From contig JAVSML010020793.1 of NCBI GenBank assembly GCA_038503035.1, positions 74,707 to 138,706 of the forward strand: DNA of 64,000 bases, in the 5' to 3' direction. This stretch comes from Crocodylus rhombifer. Taxonomy: Eukaryota > Chordata > Crocodylia > Crocodylidae. The position numbers and the translations under genes were made by a program. The notes beneath the pieces were generated by a model. The model was given only the letters and a program-made list of their open reading frames with translations, did no database searches and was not told the DNA's origin. Positions 1-13,837 of the stretch are shown here, in pieces (the first letter of the stretch is position 1; every line of letters starts with the position of its first letter).

Positions 1-480
1 GGGGGGGGGGGGGGGGGGGGGGGGGGGTGTGGCAGATGGCACCTGCACCACACCTCCCAGGTGAGCTCAGATGCACATGTCCTCTATCACCTCCCACCCC
101 AGCCAGCTCCCAGGCCCCAGTGTGCAGGCAGACCCACCCACACACATGCATACCTACCTCCCTACACTGCCCACCCCCCCCCAGTATACAAGAACAAGAC
201 TTAATTTTGAGCTATTATACAATCACCTCTGTATGCCCTACTCAAAAAAACATTAATCGGGACAAAAATATTTTTTGAAATAAAAGTAAAATATGTTATA
301 GTAGACATTTGATTAATGATTTGCTTATCTATAATTTATTTAAAGTATACCTTCTTAAAGATTGTACGCATGCATGGCCCTCAACAGCTCACCATAACTC
401 ATTAAGTGGCCTTCTCCCTGGACTAGGGCCTGTACAGCCACGATTACACAGAATAAGAAAGACAGAAAGCCCCAGGGCCT
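1..480. repeat. hAT-like repeat fragment (shared with 59.5 kb)
   Basis: After a 27-base G run (1-27) and a C-rich stretch, the AT-rich segment with AAAAATATTTTTTGAAATAA (about 262-281) and the later CTCAACAGCTCACCATAACT (about 379-398) closely match 59590-59615 and 59825-59870, in the same order and spacing style. The two places are copies of one interspersed repeat. The G run at the very edge may be an assembly or sequencing artefact. The rest of 480-820 is unremarkable intron. Confidence 0.5.
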
Positions 481-820
481 GCAACTAGTCTGGAGATGAT
501 ACCACTGGATTTCCTTTTTACAAACCAGGCAACATCCCCAGATACTTTGTTATACCAAGGCAAGGTAGATGAGTGCAGAAGGGAAGAAGACTAAAAAGGG
601 AACCAGAGTGCAGAACTAGGCTGCAAAGTCTTTGAGGCCACCCTCTGGGTGGGTCCTGTCACAACAACATAGTATATTTAACAAGTTTAGAAAAATCACA
701 GTCTTGATGCAGAAGATATCTGGACAGTCATTAAAGCACTATCAAAATCCATATAAAAGTTTCAGATACCTGGCAAACCAAAACAGAGCTACCACAACTG
801 AAGCCAGACTGAACATGCCA

Positions 821-1800
821 AGTTCATAGATTCATAGACTGTAAGGGGCTGAAAGGAACCTTGCAAGATCATTGGGTCCAGCCCCCCCTGCACTAGGCAG
901 GAAAGACAACTGGGGTCAGGTGACCCCAGCGAGGTGACTGTCCAGTCTCCTTTGGAAGATTTCCAGGGTAGGAGGGAGTTTATTCCACAGTCTGGACAAC
1001 CCTAACTATGAAGAAGCTTTTCCTAGTGTTAAGCCTGACACGGTCTTCCAGGAGTTTGTGCCCATTACACCTCATTTTCCCCAAGGCTGCCCTGGTGAAC
1101 GGTTGTTTGCCAAGCTCTTGATGTATTCTCCTGATGTAGCAGTAAGCTGCTACCAAGTCCCCTCTCAGCCTTCTCTTTTTTAGGTTGAAGAGGTCCAACT
1201 CCCTCAGTCTTTCCTCATATGGCTTGCCTTGCAACTCTCTGATCATACAGGTGGGGCTCTTCTCTGGACTTTCAAGCTTGCCCACGTCCTTGTTGAAGTG
1301 CAGCGCCCAGAACTGGATGAGTACTCCAGCTGTGGTCTCACCAATGCTGAGTAAAGCAGAAGAATCACTTCCTTGGTTTTGCTTAAGATGAATCGATTGA
1401 TGCATGAAAGAGTATTGTTTGCCCTGCTGGCTACAGCATGACACTGATGGCTCATGTTCATACTATGTTCTATTATTACCCCTAGGTCCCTTTCAGTTGT
1501 GTTGCTACTCAGTTTGGTGCCACTGAGCCTGTAAGTATGATGGAGGTTGTTTGTCCCCAGATGGAGCACTTTACACTTCTCCACATGGAACTTTTGGTTT
1601 TGATTCGCCCAACTTGCCAGCCTGTCTAGGTCCACCTGTATCTGCAGCCTACCTTCAAGCGTGAGCGTACTCCCCCATAACTTGGTGTTGTCCACGAACT
1701 TGGCCAGTGAGTTCTGCACCCCCACATCCAAGTCATTGATAAAGATGTTGAAAAGCACTGGACCAAACACAGACCCCTCAGGGACTTGACTAGATGTTGG
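821..1800 (-). mobile_element. CR1 retrotransposon, 3' part
   Basis: Minus-strand CR1 copy whose 3' tail (ATTCATAGATTCATAGA-like on the plus strand) is at about 822. Translated pieces show the palm of the reverse transcriptase ([20 protein letters not shown]) and the C-terminal region (LFNLKKRRLRGDLVAAYCYI). The catalytic FADD motif is replaced by FVDN and the frame is shifted between the two segments near 1240-1440, so the copy is dead. It lies in STIMATE intron 1. Confidence 0.9.
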
Positions 1801-1803
1801 CAA

Positions 1804-4484
1804 AGCCAGAAATTAATATTCCCTAAATATGCTACATATCCAGACTGACCTTTTGCCTATATATTTTTATATTCTGTGCTGTAAATAAGAAGGAAAAATA
1901 ACCTGGATACAGCACCTTTTCCTCAACATATCCAGCTGGAGAATTATTTAATTTTCCTACATGTCAATGTATGCTTGTAGCACTTGACACATGTTAAGAT
2001 GCATTTCTTCTGTGGCAACATTTCCAAAGCTTTTGAACCATCAGACTGTTGTCAACCCTTTTCTCATGAGCTCATAATACATTTCTAAATGAAAAGGGGG
2101 AGAGACCTTGTTGTGATCTGCAAACTACTTACAGCGCCTGTTTAATTATATGTGATTTTGGGAAACCAATTTTCAGTGGTGCTTACAACTTTAACAATGA
2201 AGTATCAACCCCCACCCTTCCCTCAACCCCATTTTACATGAAAAATATTTCACTTCTACTATTGTTAAGCTGGTGGCTTTCTATCTACTTTGACCATGCA
2301 ACTTAGTTATCAAATTGTAACCATTTATCCAACTATAACCAAATCTTTTCCAGTAACAGCCTCCAAGACCCATTCTGCATTTGTCTATCTGGCATCTCTC
2401 ATCTTTATTTTATATGTGAACTCTTGAGTAGTGTCTGACCTACCTTTCCATACAGCTCCTAGGACAACGGGGTTCCAGTGATGGCTCTTACATGCCACCA
2501 CAACACAAATAAAACAAACTGATTCTGAGGTCACTCTGAAAGACCTGTTCATAGTCTTAAATTGAGGGAACAGTTCCTGCAGTAACAGCAGAAATCCAAA
2601 ATTTCATGCAAGTTTAGAAACAAGGCATGTTTTCATGGCATGCTGCATAAAAGATCTACCCACTTATTCTGTAGGGAAGACAATAAGTGTACACCTTCCT
2701 TCTCACCCTTTCTTCTACTCCCTCCTCCCAACTTTGCTGTTCGTCAGTTTGTTTTTTTATTTCCATCTCCCCCCACAAATTATCCTCTCTTTTTACACAG
2801 TCAGCTTTATATCAGTATAGCCTAATTCATATTTTATTCATTCTCACAACTGGATTTGCTAAAATATTACCTACAGAGAAAAATAGTGAGTGTGAGACAA
2901 GTTTTAAAAAACTTTAATGATTAAGCCTTAAACCGATAATAGACTTTTTTGTGGTTCTCTGAGGTAAGGAGTCTAATTGTAGTAGATCAATTAAGACAGA
3001 GATTTAAAGGGAAAGATACTTTTTTAGTTCACCCCAGAATAAATTGCTTGTTCACCCAGAGATACTTAAATGCTAAGTTTTCAATACTTGAATATCCTCC
3101 CTCTTCCATTATCAAGAGCTTCAGAGACCTTTTTCATTTCTATTTATTAACAAAAAATTACATCTTGCTTCTTGACCTTTCCTAACATCCAAAATCTAAT
3201 TTAGTAACCTTTCCATTAGGAATAAGAAATGTAAGAGTTTATCCATCCCATCAAAAGTATGATGAATGGATAAATCCTACATGTATTATATATTTGATAA
3301 AAGTCACAGACAACCCTATAAAATAGGTTGGGACAAGCAGAATTATTATTATTATTTAGATTTATATGCTGCTCCACCAAGGACTCAGACTGGGAGGTCA
3401 GTCATTGACTGCTATTATTGAAAGTCATTAAGATTCACTTCTGTAATTGTAAATAGTTCAAATAATAATATTAAGCCTTGTAACTATCAACATTTTCACA
3501 TTCCTTGTAAATGGGAAGAGCATATTATAATTACTGACCAAAGACAATTAGCATATACTTATAATTTATAGGAAAAGTCTTGCAAGCAATACTTTGAAGG
3601 ATTCTGTTTATAGATGACACACAGGTTGTATCATATGGAACTACTTAAATACTACTCTGCAGCATCAGGAATGCAAAAATAATTGTGCCAAGACAGAAAA
3701 AACAAAACTCCACATTTTGAAATCGCTGTCTTAGGTTGGATGAGGAATAACTAACAAGGAATAACTAACCCGAAGTGTAACAGATGCTATATTTCAGATT
3801 AAATAAAAAACGATAAATGTGTTTTCAAATCAATACATTTTTGAGGATACTTAATTTCTCTCTCACAATTTAAGATTTGTTTTTATAAATAAATACACAC
3901 TTGCCATTAAGTGGCAAAATCTGTTAAATAAAAAACATTCCAAGACAAAGGAACTTATTTCACTCAACCTTTCACTTATCAGCAATTCTTACTTCCCAAT
4001 TCTCTCTATATAAAGCCTTAGCCTGTCTGTCCATAACGCTTTATTCACACTCTGATTGGCTGTCTCAGTAGCCAAGCAGAGTGCTCCAAGAGTGTTGCAG
4101 ATGGCAGGAGGTGGCATGGAGGAGCACCGCCAAGATGGCAGAGACAGAGGGGATGGAGGTGGGGAGGGTGGTGCCAGGCCAGCAGACCTGGGTCCCTGAA
4201 CCCCCCTGGGCTCTGTCCCCACTGGCCCCATCCTCCCCAATTGTTTTTCAACAGGCAATTTGCTACGTTCTTTAAATAAAAGTCTTCCAAGAGTAGTTCT
4301 GTAAAGGAGCCATCATTTGTTCATATGAGGAAACTTGCACATGTCTGTGTGCTGTTACTTTCAGATCCTTCTCTAGGACATCAAACTCCTCCGGAGGACA
4401 TCAGAAGACAATCAGAACGCTTGTATGTTTTTACCCTTACCTACTTCAAAATACAGGTTGAATACTCATTATTCAGTTTGAATA
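1804..4484. other. STIMATE intron 1, no gene seen
   Basis: AT-rich intronic DNA without recognisable coding capacity. It contains a short ATT microsatellite at about 3342-3358, followed by TTATATGCTGCTCCACC, which resembles the end of an old interspersed repeat common in reptiles. Nothing else identified. Confidence 0.6.
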
Positions 4485-4492
4485 CTCATCTA

Positions 4493-5590
4493 CAGGGATC
4501 CAGGTTTTCTGTTTCCCACGTAAAAATGGAGCAAACCACAGATTTTATCTTTTACAGGCAAACGTGGATTTCTCATTTTACCAAAGAAACCCACAGATTT
4601 TGTAGTTTTGCAACAACCTCTCTGCAGCCTGGCAGACAGAGGGAGGAGGGCAGTCAGACAGGGGGTATCATCTGCATGTATATGCACATGGCTGCCAGAC
4701 AGCCTGGAGTGCAGCTCCCATGGGTAAACTGGGGGGTGAAGGGAAAGATTGAAGCCCCCATAAGGAGGGAGTGAGGGAGTTGAGCAGGGCTGGGGCTGAT
4801 ACCCTGGGGCAGGGCTTGGGGCCCAGGGTTGTAACGTGTGATGGCAGGGCCCTGGCAGGGAGCAGGACAGGGCTGCGGGTGGCTTGTCTGGGGGGCACGA
4901 GCCAGCTCCCCACCCGCTGCTGCGCGCACTCCCGGGGACAGAAGAGACCTGGGCCCCCAGATCTGTCTGTGGGGCAGAGGTGAGGCAGGCTGCCCAATGC
5001 AGGCTTGGGGGGGAAGGGGGGCACCTCCCTGCTACTGTGCATAATTTCAGAGGGGCAGGAGGAAACCTTGCTCCCCAGAAATGTGTGTGGGGCGGGGGCT
5101 GTGTCCTGCCCACTTCAAGCTCATGCTCCCCGCCCTGCTGCCATCCCCCTGGGCATGTGCAGCCTGGCATGTGCGACCCGGTGCTTCAGGAAACAGTAAA
5201 GTCATGCAAGAAGCTGCCTGCTGTTGTGAGTGCCGCACTGCTCGCATCCCCACGCTACCACGCCAGTTGCAACTGTGCAGGCAAGTACACCGCACCAGGG
5301 GAGCGCGGAGCCTGCAGCAGCAGGCAGCTGCTTGCATGGCTCTCCTGTTCTTTGCAGCACATGCCAGGCTGCAGAGCAGCAAGATGGGAGCCTGCAGCAG
5401 ACAGTGCACAGCCCCCTGCCCCACACAAAGATGTGGGGGGCTATGCTCTACTGCAGCAGCCTCTGCATCCTGCTAGGGTCAGGGGGCAGTGGACCTGGGT
5501 CCCTGACCCTGTTGCCCTGACAGCAGGGCTTTGGAGCAGAAGCTGTGGGCAGGGGGTGAGGGGCAGAAGCAGGGAAAACCCAGATCCCTA
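4493..5590. mobile_element. nonautonomous hAT element, 1.1 kb, with perfect 8-bp TSD
   Basis: Bounded by terminal inverted repeats (CAGGGATCCAGGTTTTCTG at left; GAAAACCCAGATCCCT at right) and flanked by the identical 8-bp direct repeat CTCATCTA at 4485-4492 and 5591-5598. That is the hallmark of hAT transposition. The interior is GC-rich, has no transposase, and carries a module (near 4750: ATTGAAGCCCCCATAAGGAG) that recurs in several other elements in this window. Open frames inside are composition artefacts. Confidence 0.85.
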
Positions 5591-5598
5591 CTCATCTA

Positions 5599-6559
5599 CC
5601 ATATCTTAGGCAAGGGCAGAGGCAAGAGTCCCCTGTGGACGAGTCTGTATTCTGCCCTGATCCCATGAGCCACCAGAAACCTCAGCTGGTGGCTCCTCCA
5701 TGGAGTTGTCAACACAGGTGTGTATCTGGCACTCTTTACAGACATGTCTCACACCTCCCCTTTTGCCAACAGAGAGAGACCCTGGTGCACAATTACTTTA
5801 AGTGTGCCAGGTTGTAGCCCCTCTTCCACATCCTCCAGAACCTTTTGCTGAGTTTATAGCTGCACTTCTCCCTGAACCTTTCCTTTTATGTGATCCCTGT
5901 CCATGGCCCCACCAAGCCCTGGAACCTCATGGTCAACCTCCTCCTGGCTCTGGCCAACGGCAAGACCAGGAAGGAGGCTCTGGCTGGGAGGTACCCAGGT
6001 GTGTGGAGCTGTCTTCCTGTCACTCCTCCGCTGAAGTCTCTGGGTAAAGTTTCACTTGCTGGTGTGCATAGTCTTCCTAAACTCATTTAGGGGACAGTGC
6101 ATGTAGGCTGGTGCATTCTGCTTGATGTCCCCTTATGGATCCCTTGTTTTGAACCTGTGACCCTCACCCCTTGTTCCTGTTTCCTTTTTAATCTGCCTCA
6201 AGAAACTAGGTGTTGCATTCTTAGTGGTCTCCCTTTTTAAAGTGGGCTCATAGTTGCTCATGGTGGGCCTGGACCCACATTGCCTGAGCACAACAAAGCG
6301 GCCCGACTCATTCCTGTGGTCTGCTCACTCTTTTCTGCTCCTAGAGTGTAAGATGAAGTGGGAAATGCCACCACAACTGTCCAGGCTGGGACAAGTAACT
6401 ACTGGGCTGTTCATTAAACAGTAAGTGGCTAGTGAGTTCTGGGAGTCACTGCTGCTGTGACTCCTGGAACCCAGCTCCACACAGCAGGGATGGCTTTCAG
6501 GAAAACCCTGCTGGGTTCCAGTGGTGGTGTTTTCTACCTGCCATAGGGAGAAGCACCAG
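5599..6559. other. STIMATE intron 1 near exon 1
   Basis: Intronic sequence between the hAT element and the CpG island. It is of moderate GC content with several short open frames and no recognised protein similarity. It may hold an old, unidentified repeat around 5750-6200, but I cannot name it. Confidence 0.4.
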
Positions 6560-8060
<1,501 letters not shown>

Positions 8061-8089
8061 AACGCTGGCTCTTTTGCCCCTAACAGCTG

Positions 8090-9300
8090 GGGAAATCTGG
8101 GGTGTGCTTTATATGTGAGGAACAGGGGCTCCCCTCAGTCAGGACCCTTTGGTGGTGGTGGGGGAGGGAGGGAGCAGGGGCAACATTAATTGCCATAGCT
8201 CCAGGAAACACTGTCCCCACAGCCTGCTGGATGGCTGCCTGCAGCTGGGTCTCACCCTCAGGCTGGCTCTGGAGCCACCTGCTGGGTTGGATCTGGCACC
8301 TCAGTCCAGGAATGCAGGCTCCAGAGCCAGTGCTGCGGTTGGCAGAGCAGTATCTGGCCACAGCAGCTAGAAGCTGGGGCTGTGTGACTGTTGGGGCTAT
8401 ATACAGCACTCCAGACTCCAGGGCTACTCCACAAGACCAGACTCTGGTCGACTCTATACAGTAGCTATGGAGCCACTGCAGCTGGACTCTGCCCGGCCTG
8501 GTCATGTGGCCTCGGTGCCCCCACAGCTGGATCAGGCTCAACTCTGCCCCACCCTCAGCTCTGGCATGGCACCCCTGGCTCCCACGGTCTGGTCCCCAAC
8601 TTCCAGCCTGGGCAGTGGTCCCAGTCCCAGACCGCTGGTACTTGCCCATACCTGGGCTTCATGGTAAGACTTCCTTCTGGGGGCTTTGAGAAGATAGGTT
8701 GCATGCTATATTCTAGGGAGTAGCCTATGAGGGAAAAAAACAGTGGCATAACTATAGAAGCAGTGCCATACAAGCCATGTAGTCAGCCTGTACAAGCAAA
8801 AAGACTACCTTTGTTAACCAAAATATGAGGCCATTGTCTGTTGATTCCCAGAGTCCTCATCTGAGAGTTCAAACAAGCAAGTCCAATTAGTGGGGGTGGG
8901 GTGTGTGGAGGGATAATACATTTACTAGGAGTTCAATAAAAGGGGAGAGTGCTTGGAGATATTACCAAGACTTAAAAGCCTTCCTACTATTAGTGATCTC
9001 ATGAATCATTTAGTGGTCTTCCACATTTATTTTTTTTCTTTTTTTAAGTTCTCTTTACCTTTGGGCAATTTAAAGGATCTAGTTTTAGTGGATTGTAAAT
9101 TACTTTTTGTTATTTGTGCATGTACATGTGGAAAAACACTGGACATTCAAATGTCTTTGAAATCATCTAACATGTACTGTGACAATTATTTATTTAAGAT
9201 GTTGCCAAAGGATCAATCCCCTTGTGCACACCTTCAAATAAAATGATTACATCTTCTAAAAACTTGATTTTTAGAATTTCAATTTCAGCAGCAGCATTCT
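8090..9300. other. intergenic, upstream of STIMATE
   Basis: The first 600 bases (about 8150-8680) are GC-rich and enriched in GGCTCTGGAGCC-like words in both orientations, suggesting a degenerate repeat. The remainder is AT-rich and unique-looking. No coding sequence recognised. Confidence 0.4.
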
Positions 9301-9304
9301 ATAA

Positions 9305-9905
9305 ATCAGTCTGTAGTCTTTGTACTTGTCCTTGTTGAACCTCATGAGGTTTCTTTTGGCCTAATCCTCCAGTTTGTCTAGATCAGAGGTTCTCAAACTT
9401 TTTTTCATGGACCAATTGAGAATTGCTGAGGGTTCTACAAATCAAAGCATACAACTCATATTTTAATAGCAGTAGTTTTACCTTACAAGTACAGATAGTC
9501 TCAATTATTCTGCAACCTTTCTGTGGACTGCCTGAATGGATCTCATGGACCAGTGGTGGTGCGCAGGCCTGTTTGAGAACTTCAGGTCTAGATCACTGAA
9601 TTGTAGCTCTACCCTCCAGTGTATCTACTAGCTTGCAGTAGTGTAGCCCTCCCCGCCCCCAGCTTGGTGTCATGTGAAACTTGCTGAGGATGCATTCTTG
9701 CCATCTTCCAGATCACTGATGAAGACATTGAACAAAACTAGCTACAGGACCGACCCCTGGGGTGCTCTGCTTGGTACCAGCTGCCAACTAGACATCAAAC
9801 CATTGATTACTACTCTCTGAGCCTGATGCTCCAGCCAATTTTCTATCCACCTTATGGTCCATTCATCCAGCCCATACTTCCTTAACTTGCCTGTGAGATA
9901 TACTA
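9305..9905 (-). mobile_element. CR1 fragment interrupted by a hAT element
   Basis: Minus-strand CR1 reverse-transcriptase region. Plus-strand text such as CTTGTCCTTGTTGAACCTCA (about 9328) and GAAGACATTGAACAAAACTA (about 9721) is the complement of the RT palm and thumb coding sequence. The copy is split by a 202-bp hAT insertion at 9384-9585 and has lost its frame. Confidence 0.85.
9384..9585. mobile_element. hAT MITE (Charlie-like TIR) inside CR1
   Basis: Starts CAGAGGTTCTCAAAC and ends GTTTGAGAACTTCAG, a 15-bp inverted terminal repeat of the Charlie/MER5 type. It is flanked by identical 8-bp duplications GTCTAGAT at 9376-9383 and 9586-9593. It is too short for a transposase and was inserted into the CR1 copy around it. 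Confidence 0.93.
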
Positions 9906-10947
9906 TGTGGTGAAGCACTGACTGTACTGTGTTGTCTGGCTCCTGTGGTTAGACAGTGGCAGAGCAGGACTTCCCACAGGAGGGGGCAAGAAAGGTGGAG
10001 GAGAGCACCAGAAGAATCTCCCTTACCAGCAGTCTTTGCTGCAGTCAGGAAGTCCTGTGTTGCCTGTGCTGGGCCATAGGAGCTAGGCAGCTCAGCGCTG
10101 CACCAAGCAGTGTATTTAGGGGGAAGGGACCATCACTCTGCTTGCTCCATTTATCCTTGTCTATATTTCTTGGATCAGCACTAGGCTGTGCTTCCCCTGC
10201 CCATAAAAAGAGTCCTGGTGGGGGAATCCTGGAGGCCCCTACTAGTCAGTGCCCTGCTATAATTATGCTACTAAGTAAATAGTGTATTTACTATTTACTT
10301 AGTAAGTACATATCAGCATTTTCAAAAAGAAATTGTAGCTCATGGCCAATCAATTTAACTAACAAATGCTATTAAGCTATGGGTCTCAATCATTTTGAGA
10401 AGTTATCTTCAAATTTAGATTCCTATTTTCAGTGTGGGATCCAGTGAGGTTATTGGAGTAATACTGCATCACAAATGAATTGTTTTTGTGGTGCTGAACT
10501 TCTGCACCTGGAAGGGAAAGAATCCCACTTAGCCAAGAATTGTAATGGGAGGCACAGTGAAATATGTGCTGTAATCCACTTAGGAGTACTGTTTTAGCAG
10601 GTGAGACCAATTCAGAGATGACAATTACCCATTCTCATCTGCTTTGCAATACATTTAAAAAATTACCCAAAGAAGAAGCAGTTGTTTTAACTTGCCACGT
10701 TATTTCTATCTACCTTACAAAAGCTATAAATTAGCAAGTGAACTTCCTAAGAGTCTTAGCAAAGGGTTAAAATAGATGAATGGACCAGGAAGACCACATT
10801 CTTCTTGTCCCTGGACATGCTTCTTCCACATTAGTGTTGTTGCACTTTGTCAAAACTTTGGGAAGCGTGTACTACCACATGCTCCCATTTTGCAAGATAA
10901 AACAGTTCAGTCTCCAGAGTTGTCAACACATCATTTTCAGTAGAAAC
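9906..10947. other. intergenic, with a perfect short palindrome
   Basis: No coding sequence recognised. A perfect inverted repeat lies at 10269-10304: 15-bp arms (TACTAAGTAAATAGT and its complement) around a six-base loop, able to form a stable hairpin or cruciform. The rest appears unique. Confidence 0.5.
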
Positions 10948-11835
10948 TAGGCATGCGCTGATAGAGATTTTTTGGGCCACTTTAAAAAATAATAATAATA
11001 AAAAAAGCCATGTCTGCCAATACCAATCTGTTTCTGATATGGAGCCCCACAGCCTGGAGAGTGGCATCCAGATGGTAAGACTGTTGTGAGGGAAGGGGTG
11101 TAGGGGGGTGCAAATTGAGGCCTCCGCAGTGGGGGAGGGAGTGAGGCTGGAGCAGGTGCTGCCCAGCCAGGCAGAGTGGGGCATGGGATGGAGCTGCAGC
11201 TTGGCCAGGGGTCATGGGGAGGGCGGGACAGGATGGCTCCCACCACTGTGTGCACCATGGGGGGGCATGTACCCTCGGATCTGTGCTTAGGGCCAGGGCA
11301 GGCTGTTGCTGCAGGCTGGGGCGAGGCAGGCACTGGGTTCTTTCCAGCAGGGGGCTGGGCCAGGCTGTGCTCAGGGCAGGCAGTGGCAGCGCTGGGAGGG
11401 AGGGTTGTGGGGCTCCTGCAAATTTTGGGAATTTTGGGATGGCTGCAGCTTCTCCAACCCCCACTCCCAGCAGCACCGCCACCAGCCCCGAGTGCAGCCT
11501 GGCCCAGCCCCTCCTGCCAGGAAGAGCCCGATTCAGCTCCCGGTCCAAGCCCACAGCAACACCCCACCCCACACACAGATCCAGGGGTACATGCTCCCCA
11601 TGCTGTTCTGGGGTGTGCACAGCAGTAGGAGCACCCCCTCTCCCCCATGCCCCGTGGATGAGCCGTGGCTCTGTCCCGTGCCTGAGCCCCACTCCCTCCT
11701 TTACCATGGGAGCCTCGATCTGCTCCCCCCACCCTTCCCTTGCCCCTTCCCCAACAACAGACTTAAGTTATCAGCCAGACCTGGCCAGAGAGCTCTCACA
11801 GTAAAAAAAATGTTAATGTCATGCCCAAACTGAAT
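10948..11835. mobile_element. hAT-like foldback element with GC-rich core
   Basis: The left end reads TAGGCATGCGCTGATAGAG and the right end complement begins GGGCATGACATTAAC. The interior is GC-rich and palindromic: the module near 11115 (AATTGAGGCCTCCGCAGTG) reappears inverted near 11690-11720. It resembles the better-defined element at 39420-40598. I could not find a convincing target-site duplication, so the limits are approximate. Confidence 0.55.
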
Positions 11836-12577
11836 GATGGAACATTTAAAATCATGGGAATAAAGACACAAGATGAGAGAGAGTGTATGTCTGGCCATTC
11901 ATCACAGGCTATAATGATTTACTCATCAGTTTCCCATTTATGAAAAAGGGAGAGAGAAAGTAGTATGACTTAAAATCAAATTAGAAAATACTACAAAAGT
12001 GCAGAGAGATACAGAACAGAGCCTTAAAGCAGTAAGGAACTAGGTTTAGCATGAACCATGAGTTAAAATAGATAGAGTGGAAAAAAGTGAGCTCTTAAGA
12101 AAACTATTTCAAAAGCAGTAAACTTGCAAATTGTGATATGCAGTATACTCTGTCCTAAGAACAGCTCTTCCTACTGATGACTCATTGCTGAAATGTGTGA
12201 ACAATCTCCTCCATCCCCAAACCTCATATTGTGCTGACAAAAATGTGAGATCTACTTTGCTGAGCCTGAAAATACACATTTAAAGGAAGTGCCAATGTTT
12301 TATACTAGTTGCCTGCCAAAGAGCAAACTTCCCTTTACAAACTCTCTGCATTGGACTACTTGAAACAAAATGGAACTATGTGGAAATTTTTAAGTTGGTT
12401 ATAATTTCCCATGTATAGAATACAATTATTGGCGGGATCACCTTAAGTTTGTTCACCCCCAGCAGGTCAAACAGTGGCAGCAGGACAGGTGGTGGGAGTG
12501 GCAGGCCTGATCCTTGTCCCCTGTTGCCTGACCCCACCACTGCTTGCCCCCTTCCTGCTGCCTGACCCTCTACCTGC
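11836..12577. other. intergenic, nothing recognised
   Basis: AT-rich until about 12430, then C-rich. No gene, RNA or clear repeat seen. Confidence 0.5.
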
Positions 12578-12761
12578 TAGGGTTGCCTTCATAGAGGACA
12601 TTCCAGTTTTCTGCTACTCTGTCCTATGTCCTCTATTAATACAAAACCCAACACCTTTATGTCCTCTATTTTTCTCTTCAAAAGAAAAATAGAGGACATA
12701 AAGGCATCAGGTTTCATATTAATAGAGGACAGTTGGACTGTCCTCTATGATGGCTACCCTA
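12578..12761. mobile_element. hAT MITE, 184 bp, strongly palindromic
   Basis: The ends are TAGGGTTGCC and GGCTACCCTA, and the element can fold almost end to end (AATAGAGGACATAAAGG on one side, its complement on the other). The flanking octamers CTACCTGC (12570-12577) and TTGCCTGC (12762-12769) agree at six of eight positions, consistent with an aged hAT duplication. There is no coding capacity. Confidence 0.75.
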
Positions 12762-12910
12762 TTGCCTGCAGAGTCTGTGCCTGTACCACCATGTGTCTTG
12801 CCCCCTGCCCCCCCACAATGGTGCCTGCACCTCCTAGCACCTGCCCCCCCAAATTACTTCCTTGCCACCTGCCCCCATTCTTGGCCCCCTCTGCTGCCTA
12901 TCCTATGCTT

Positions 12911-13567
12911 TTCATTCATAGCTCAAATGCTGATTGATACAAAGAATACCATATTTACTCAAATCCAAGAAAAGCGTCTTTTCCCCATTCCACAGGGGAA
13001 AAGCCCAACATTTTGGATTTGAGTACAAGTGGGGAGGCAGTAGTTCAGACTCCAACCCTGGACTCTGGGTCAGAGTCAAAGCTGTAGCCACTGTCCCTCT
13101 GCCAGTTGCCCTCCTACCCTTGCCATTTACCTTCCCAGTGCAGCTCTGGCTCCAGCCTCAGGCACAGAGTATGGAGCACATGCTGGCTCCAGCCTCCACC
13201 TAGCCATGTGGCAGTGGTTGCAACAATGGCAGCTCAAGCCCCAGCCCTGGAGCTGGGGGTGCAGCTTCTGACAGTGCCGCTGTTGTTACAGGCTGGGCAG
13301 GAGCCAGAGCCAACATGTGCTCCATGCTATGTGCCTGCAATGGGAAGGTAAGCTGTGATAGAGGGCTGGAGGCAAAGTACAGAGGTTGCGAGGGTCAGTG
13401 GGTGCAGCTTCAACTCTGACCCTGATTCAAGTCAGGGCCACTGCCTCCCCCACTTGTACTCAAATCCAAGACGAAGGGCTTTCCCCCCACGTTGAATGAG
13501 GAAAAAAACCTTGTCTTGGATTTATATAGTATTCTTTGTGTCTACAAGCATTTGAGCTGTGAATGAA
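12911..13567. repeat. foldback (inverted-repeat) element, 0.65 kb
   Basis: The left arm TTCATTCATAGCTCAAATGC and right arm GCATTTGAGCTGTGAATGAA are complementary, and the complementarity continues inwards for about 150 bp through ACAAAGAATACCATATTTAC and ACTCAAATCCAAGA. The centre is GC-rich. It is probably a nonautonomous DNA transposon; the family and target duplication were not resolved. Confidence 0.7.
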
Positions 13568-13837
13568 GGGTGATTTCTTTCCCAAATTAAGCTAGGAGCT
13601 AGAAAAGGAACTGCTCTCAAACTGTGTCAAATTTCTGTGTCAGATTTCAACATGGCTGATACTCCAGTGAATAAAAAGCCTGAGTAAGCAGCGGCAGCAG
13701 CAAGTTTCATGTTTGTGATTGCAAAAAAGATATTAGAGTGCAAATGGAGTTGCAGTTATTAAATCAAAGACATCTTCATCTGAGAGCTATGAAGCTCAAT
13801 GCACCTGACAAAACAAGACAGTCTTAAGAACTCACAT

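Noticed and set aside
4884..5609. 241-codon plus-strand open frame
   Set aside because: Spans the right boundary and duplication of a hAT element, so it cannot be a genuine gene of that element or of the host.
10947..11732. 261- and 241-codon minus-strand open frames
   Set aside because: Same GC-rich palindromic repeat module as elsewhere in the window; both strands are open, which is a composition effect.
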